Of a stretch of 24,923 nt of DNA, positions 23,532 to 24,923 are shown piece after piece. The stretch covers positions 1 to 24,923 of the forward strand of contig JAISBR010000098.1 of assembly GCA_031266095.1 (NCBI GenBank), written 5' to 3'. Positions within the stretch are counted from its first letter, which is position 1, and every line of letters begins with the position of its first letter. The translations under genes were made by a program, and so were the position numbers. Source of the stretch: Treponema sp. (GTDB lineage Bacteria; Spirochaetota; Spirochaetia; Treponematales; Breznakiellaceae). The notes beneath the pieces were generated by a model that saw only the letters and a list, made by a program, of their open reading frames with translations, was not told where the DNA came from and did not search any database.

Positions 23532-23551
23532 AAGCGGCGGTATCGCCGCTT
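23532..23551 (-). promoter_or_regulatory. Terminator-like hairpin in the hexokinase leader
   Basis: On the minus strand AAGCGGCG, loop ATAC, CGCCGCTT form a perfect 8-bp GC-rich stem followed at once by a run of Ts (five including the stem end) and then the Shine-Dalgarno AAGGGGAG. It looks like an intrinsic terminator but sits 15 bases before the hexokinase ATG and downstream of a good -10, so it could attenuate transcription or mask the ribosome-binding site. Confidence 0.55.
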
Positions 23552-23565
23552 ACGTTTTAAATCTA

Positions 23566-23606
23566 AGGTTGTTGTTCCAAAACTGAAGTTTTGGAACAGC
23601 CTCAAT
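23566..23606. repeat. Palindromic repeat unit E (hexokinase leader)
   Basis: GTTCCAAAAC (23574-23583), loop TGAA, GTTTTGGAAC (23588-23597): a perfect 10-bp stem, with AGCCTCAAT outside, the same outer flank as unit A. On the minus strand it begins about 6 bases after the TATAAT, so it should form the very 5' end of the hexokinase mRNA. Confidence 0.8.
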
Positions 23607-23611
23607 CAATA

Positions 23612-23640
23612 ATTATACGGCAAAAAGGATTTTTTTGAAA
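23612..23640 (-). promoter_or_regulatory. Candidate promoter of hexokinase
   Basis: Minus-strand TATAAT (plus 23612-23617) is a perfect -10; 17 bases upstream is TTTCAA (23635-23640), a weak -35, within an A/T-rich tract. The site is 20 bases from the left end of the insertion sequence, so it was probably left intact by the insertion. Confidence 0.5.
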
Positions 23641-23659
23641 GAACGTACCCGGTTAGCAC

Positions 23660-23679
23660 CAGGGCGAGTGCATTAAAAA
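23660..23679. repeat. ISAs1 left terminal inverted repeat
   Basis: CAGGGCGAGTGCATTAAAAA; matches the right repeat in 19 of 20 positions. Confidence 0.9.
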
Positions 23680-23730
23680 AGAGGTAAAGAAGGGATAAAA
23701 AAGCCGAAAAAGGTGAGATTGGAGGCACTC

Positions 23731-24900
23731 ATGATCCCCGAAACTATACCGCCCATAATCGACTTTTTTAACGACATCAAAGATCCACGGATCGAGAGGA
23801 AGAAATGCTATCCCCTCATCGAAGTTATCGTCATCACCCTTTTGGCCGTCATGGCCTTCGCCAAAGGGTGGGAAGACATCGAGTTGTACGGAAAAACCAA
23901 AGAAGCCTGGCTGAAACAGTTTCTCCCCTTGAAAAATGGCATTCCCCGGCACGATGTATACCGGCGTGTATTTAACCGGCTGGACCCCCGGGAGATCGAA
24001 CGCTGTTTTATGGCCTGGGTACGGGCGATAAAACGAGACAAGGAACGAGAAGTCATCGCCATAGACGGGAAGACCGTCCGGGGAAGCTTCAATAGCCGGC
24101 AGGAAAGTAAAGCTATCCATCTGGTGAGCGCCTGGGCTACCGAAAACCGGTTGGTATTTGCCCAAGTAAAAACCGAGGAAAAGAGTAATGAAATCACCGC
24201 GATACCGACCTTGCTGGAGATGCTAGCTCTCAAGGGGTGTATCGTGACCATAGACGCCATGGGCTGTCAATATAACATAGCTAATCAGATAGTCAACGCG
24301 GGAGCCGATTACGTGCTCTCCCTCAAAAAGAATCAGGAAACGCTCTATAACGATGTTAAAACGTACTTTGAAGGCGTTGATTTTGGCCGCCCGGACCCCC
24401 CGATTAAGACCAGCAGTGCCTTTGAGGTCGATCACGGGCGGCTGGAACGGCGGAACCATGCCGTAACCGATGATATTTCCTGGTTAGTTGCCGGTCATCC
24501 GGCCTGGAGTACTATCAAATCCATAGGCGTGGTTGAATCCATCCGTACGGTCGGCGAGACGGCCACCACCGAATCGCGTTATTATATTTCAAGCCTCCCC
24601 GCCGACCCGGTCATGTTTGGTTCAAGCGTCCGTGCCCACTGGGGTATCGAGAATTCCCTCCATTATGTTCTTGATGTTGCGTTTGGCGAGGATGCCTGTC
24701 GGATAAAAAGCGGCAATGCGCCTGAGAATATAGCGTTTATCCGTAAAATCGCGCTTTCCCTGGCACGATCCGATACCCGTTCAAAAAGAAGCATCGCCAG
24801 TAGAATCAAACAGATGGCCTGGTCCGATCACTACCTTGAGCAATTGTTATTCCAATCCGGATTTGTCGATCAAACGGAGGCTTCCACGTCTATTCCCTAA
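23731..24900 (+). CDS. ISAs1-family transposase
   Basis: A 389-residue DDE transposase, apparently intact. The N-terminal domain (DFFNDIKDPRIERKKCYPLI, then VIVITLLAVMAFAKGWEDIE) is the segment typical of ISAs1 transposases. The catalytic triad is likely D112 (VIAIDGKTVRGS), D175 (IVTIDAMGCQ) and E307 (HWGIENSLHYVLDVAFGED), with the family's Y-IS-L and K-NQ (LSLKKNQ) features. I prefer the ATG at 23731, with GGAG 6 bases upstream, over the GTG at 23713, which adds six residues. It ends 3 bases before the right inverted repeat. Composition is like the neighbours, giving no clear sign of recent transfer. Confidence 0.93.
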   Translation: MIPETIPPIIDFFNDIKDPRIERKKCYPLIEVIVITLLAVMAFAKGWEDIELYGKTKEAWLKQFLPLKNGIPRHDVYRRVFNRLDPREIERCFMAWVRAIKRDKEREVIAIDGKTVRGSFNSRQESKAIHLVSAWATENRLVFAQVKTEEKSNEITAIPTLLEMLALKGCIVTIDAMGCQYNIANQIVNAGADYVLSLKKNQETLYNDVKTYFEGVDFGRPDPPIKTSSAFEVDHGRLERRNHAVTDDISWLVAGHPAWSTIKSIGVVESIRTVGETATTESRYYISSLPADPVMFGSSVRAHWGIENSLHYVLDVAFGEDACRIKSGNAPENIAFIRKIALSLARSDTRSKRSIASRIKQMAWSDHYLEQLLFQSGFVDQTEASTSIP

Positions 24901-24903
24901 GAA

Positions 24904-24923
24904 TTTTTAATGCGCTCGCCCTG
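24904..24923. repeat. ISAs1 right terminal inverted repeat
   Basis: Complement of CAGGGCGAGCGCATTAAAAA; matches the left repeat in 19 of 20 positions and ends at the window edge. Confidence 0.9.

Larger units (their letters stand above)
23660..24923 (+). mobile_element. Complete ISAs1-family insertion sequence (1264 bp)
   Basis: Bounded by inverted repeats CAGGGCGAGTGCATTAAAAA (23660-23679) and its complement at 24904-24923 with one mismatch (T/C). It contains one transposase gene that nearly fills it. Size, repeat sequence and transposase class fit ISAs1. The right repeat ends on the last base of the window, so the target duplication (the left flank reads GGTTAGCAC) cannot be confirmed here. 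It lies upstream of hexokinase in the opposite orientation. Confidence 0.9.

Overview
The window reads as chromosomal DNA of a spirochaete, most likely a Treponema of the termite-gut or rumen type. The main evidence is the minus-strand run tamB - bamA - skp/ompH - mutS, which I recall as the order in Treponema pallidum (TP0325-TP0328). A eukaryote-type hexokinase, a V-ATPase D-like subunit and roughly half-GC composition also fit. The genus is an inference; no rRNA or other marker is present.

Layout. 1-177: no recognisable gene. 178-10492 (minus): tightly packed outer-membrane biogenesis operon (tamB, bamA, skp) ending in the mismatch-repair gene mutS. 10493-10609: divergent promoter region. 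10610-11923 (plus): thymidylate kinase, with an unusual P-loop, and a secreted protein of unknown function. 11976-13900 (minus): another secreted protein and a PilZ-type protein whose two c-di-GMP signature motifs are about 215 residues apart. 13901-14904: about 1 kb without a convincing gene, packed with nested inverted repeats. 14905-17547 (plus): a large MalT/LuxR-type ATPase regulator. 17660-19538 (plus): a good sigma70-type promoter followed by a compact operon of a BrnA-like protein without BrnT, a lone V-ATPase D-like subunit, a UspA-like protein and a small flavodoxin-like protein. 19602-23516 (minus): efp, pepF and hexokinase. 23660-24923: a complete ISAs1-family insertion sequence whose right inverted repeat ends on the last base of the window.

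The most interesting non-coding signal is a dispersed family of about 35-45 bp palindromes. The arms resemble TAGAGNCTGTTCCAAAACT, usually around a TTCA/TGAA loop, and the arm sequences differ from copy to copy while staying complementary. I see solitary copies at 11245, 20192 and 23566. Three composite, MITE-like elements (13932-14065, 14522-14652, 14717-14887) have a palindrome at one end, an internal stem-loop and a matching arm at the other end. All copies near genes lie just 5' of a start codon, and two begin about where a predicted promoter would start transcription. This suggests mobile 5'-leader hairpins, though the sample is small. The protein-level oddities are the Lys-to-Thr change in the Tmk P-loop, the split PilZ protein and the lone BrnA/V-ATPase-D/UspA operon.
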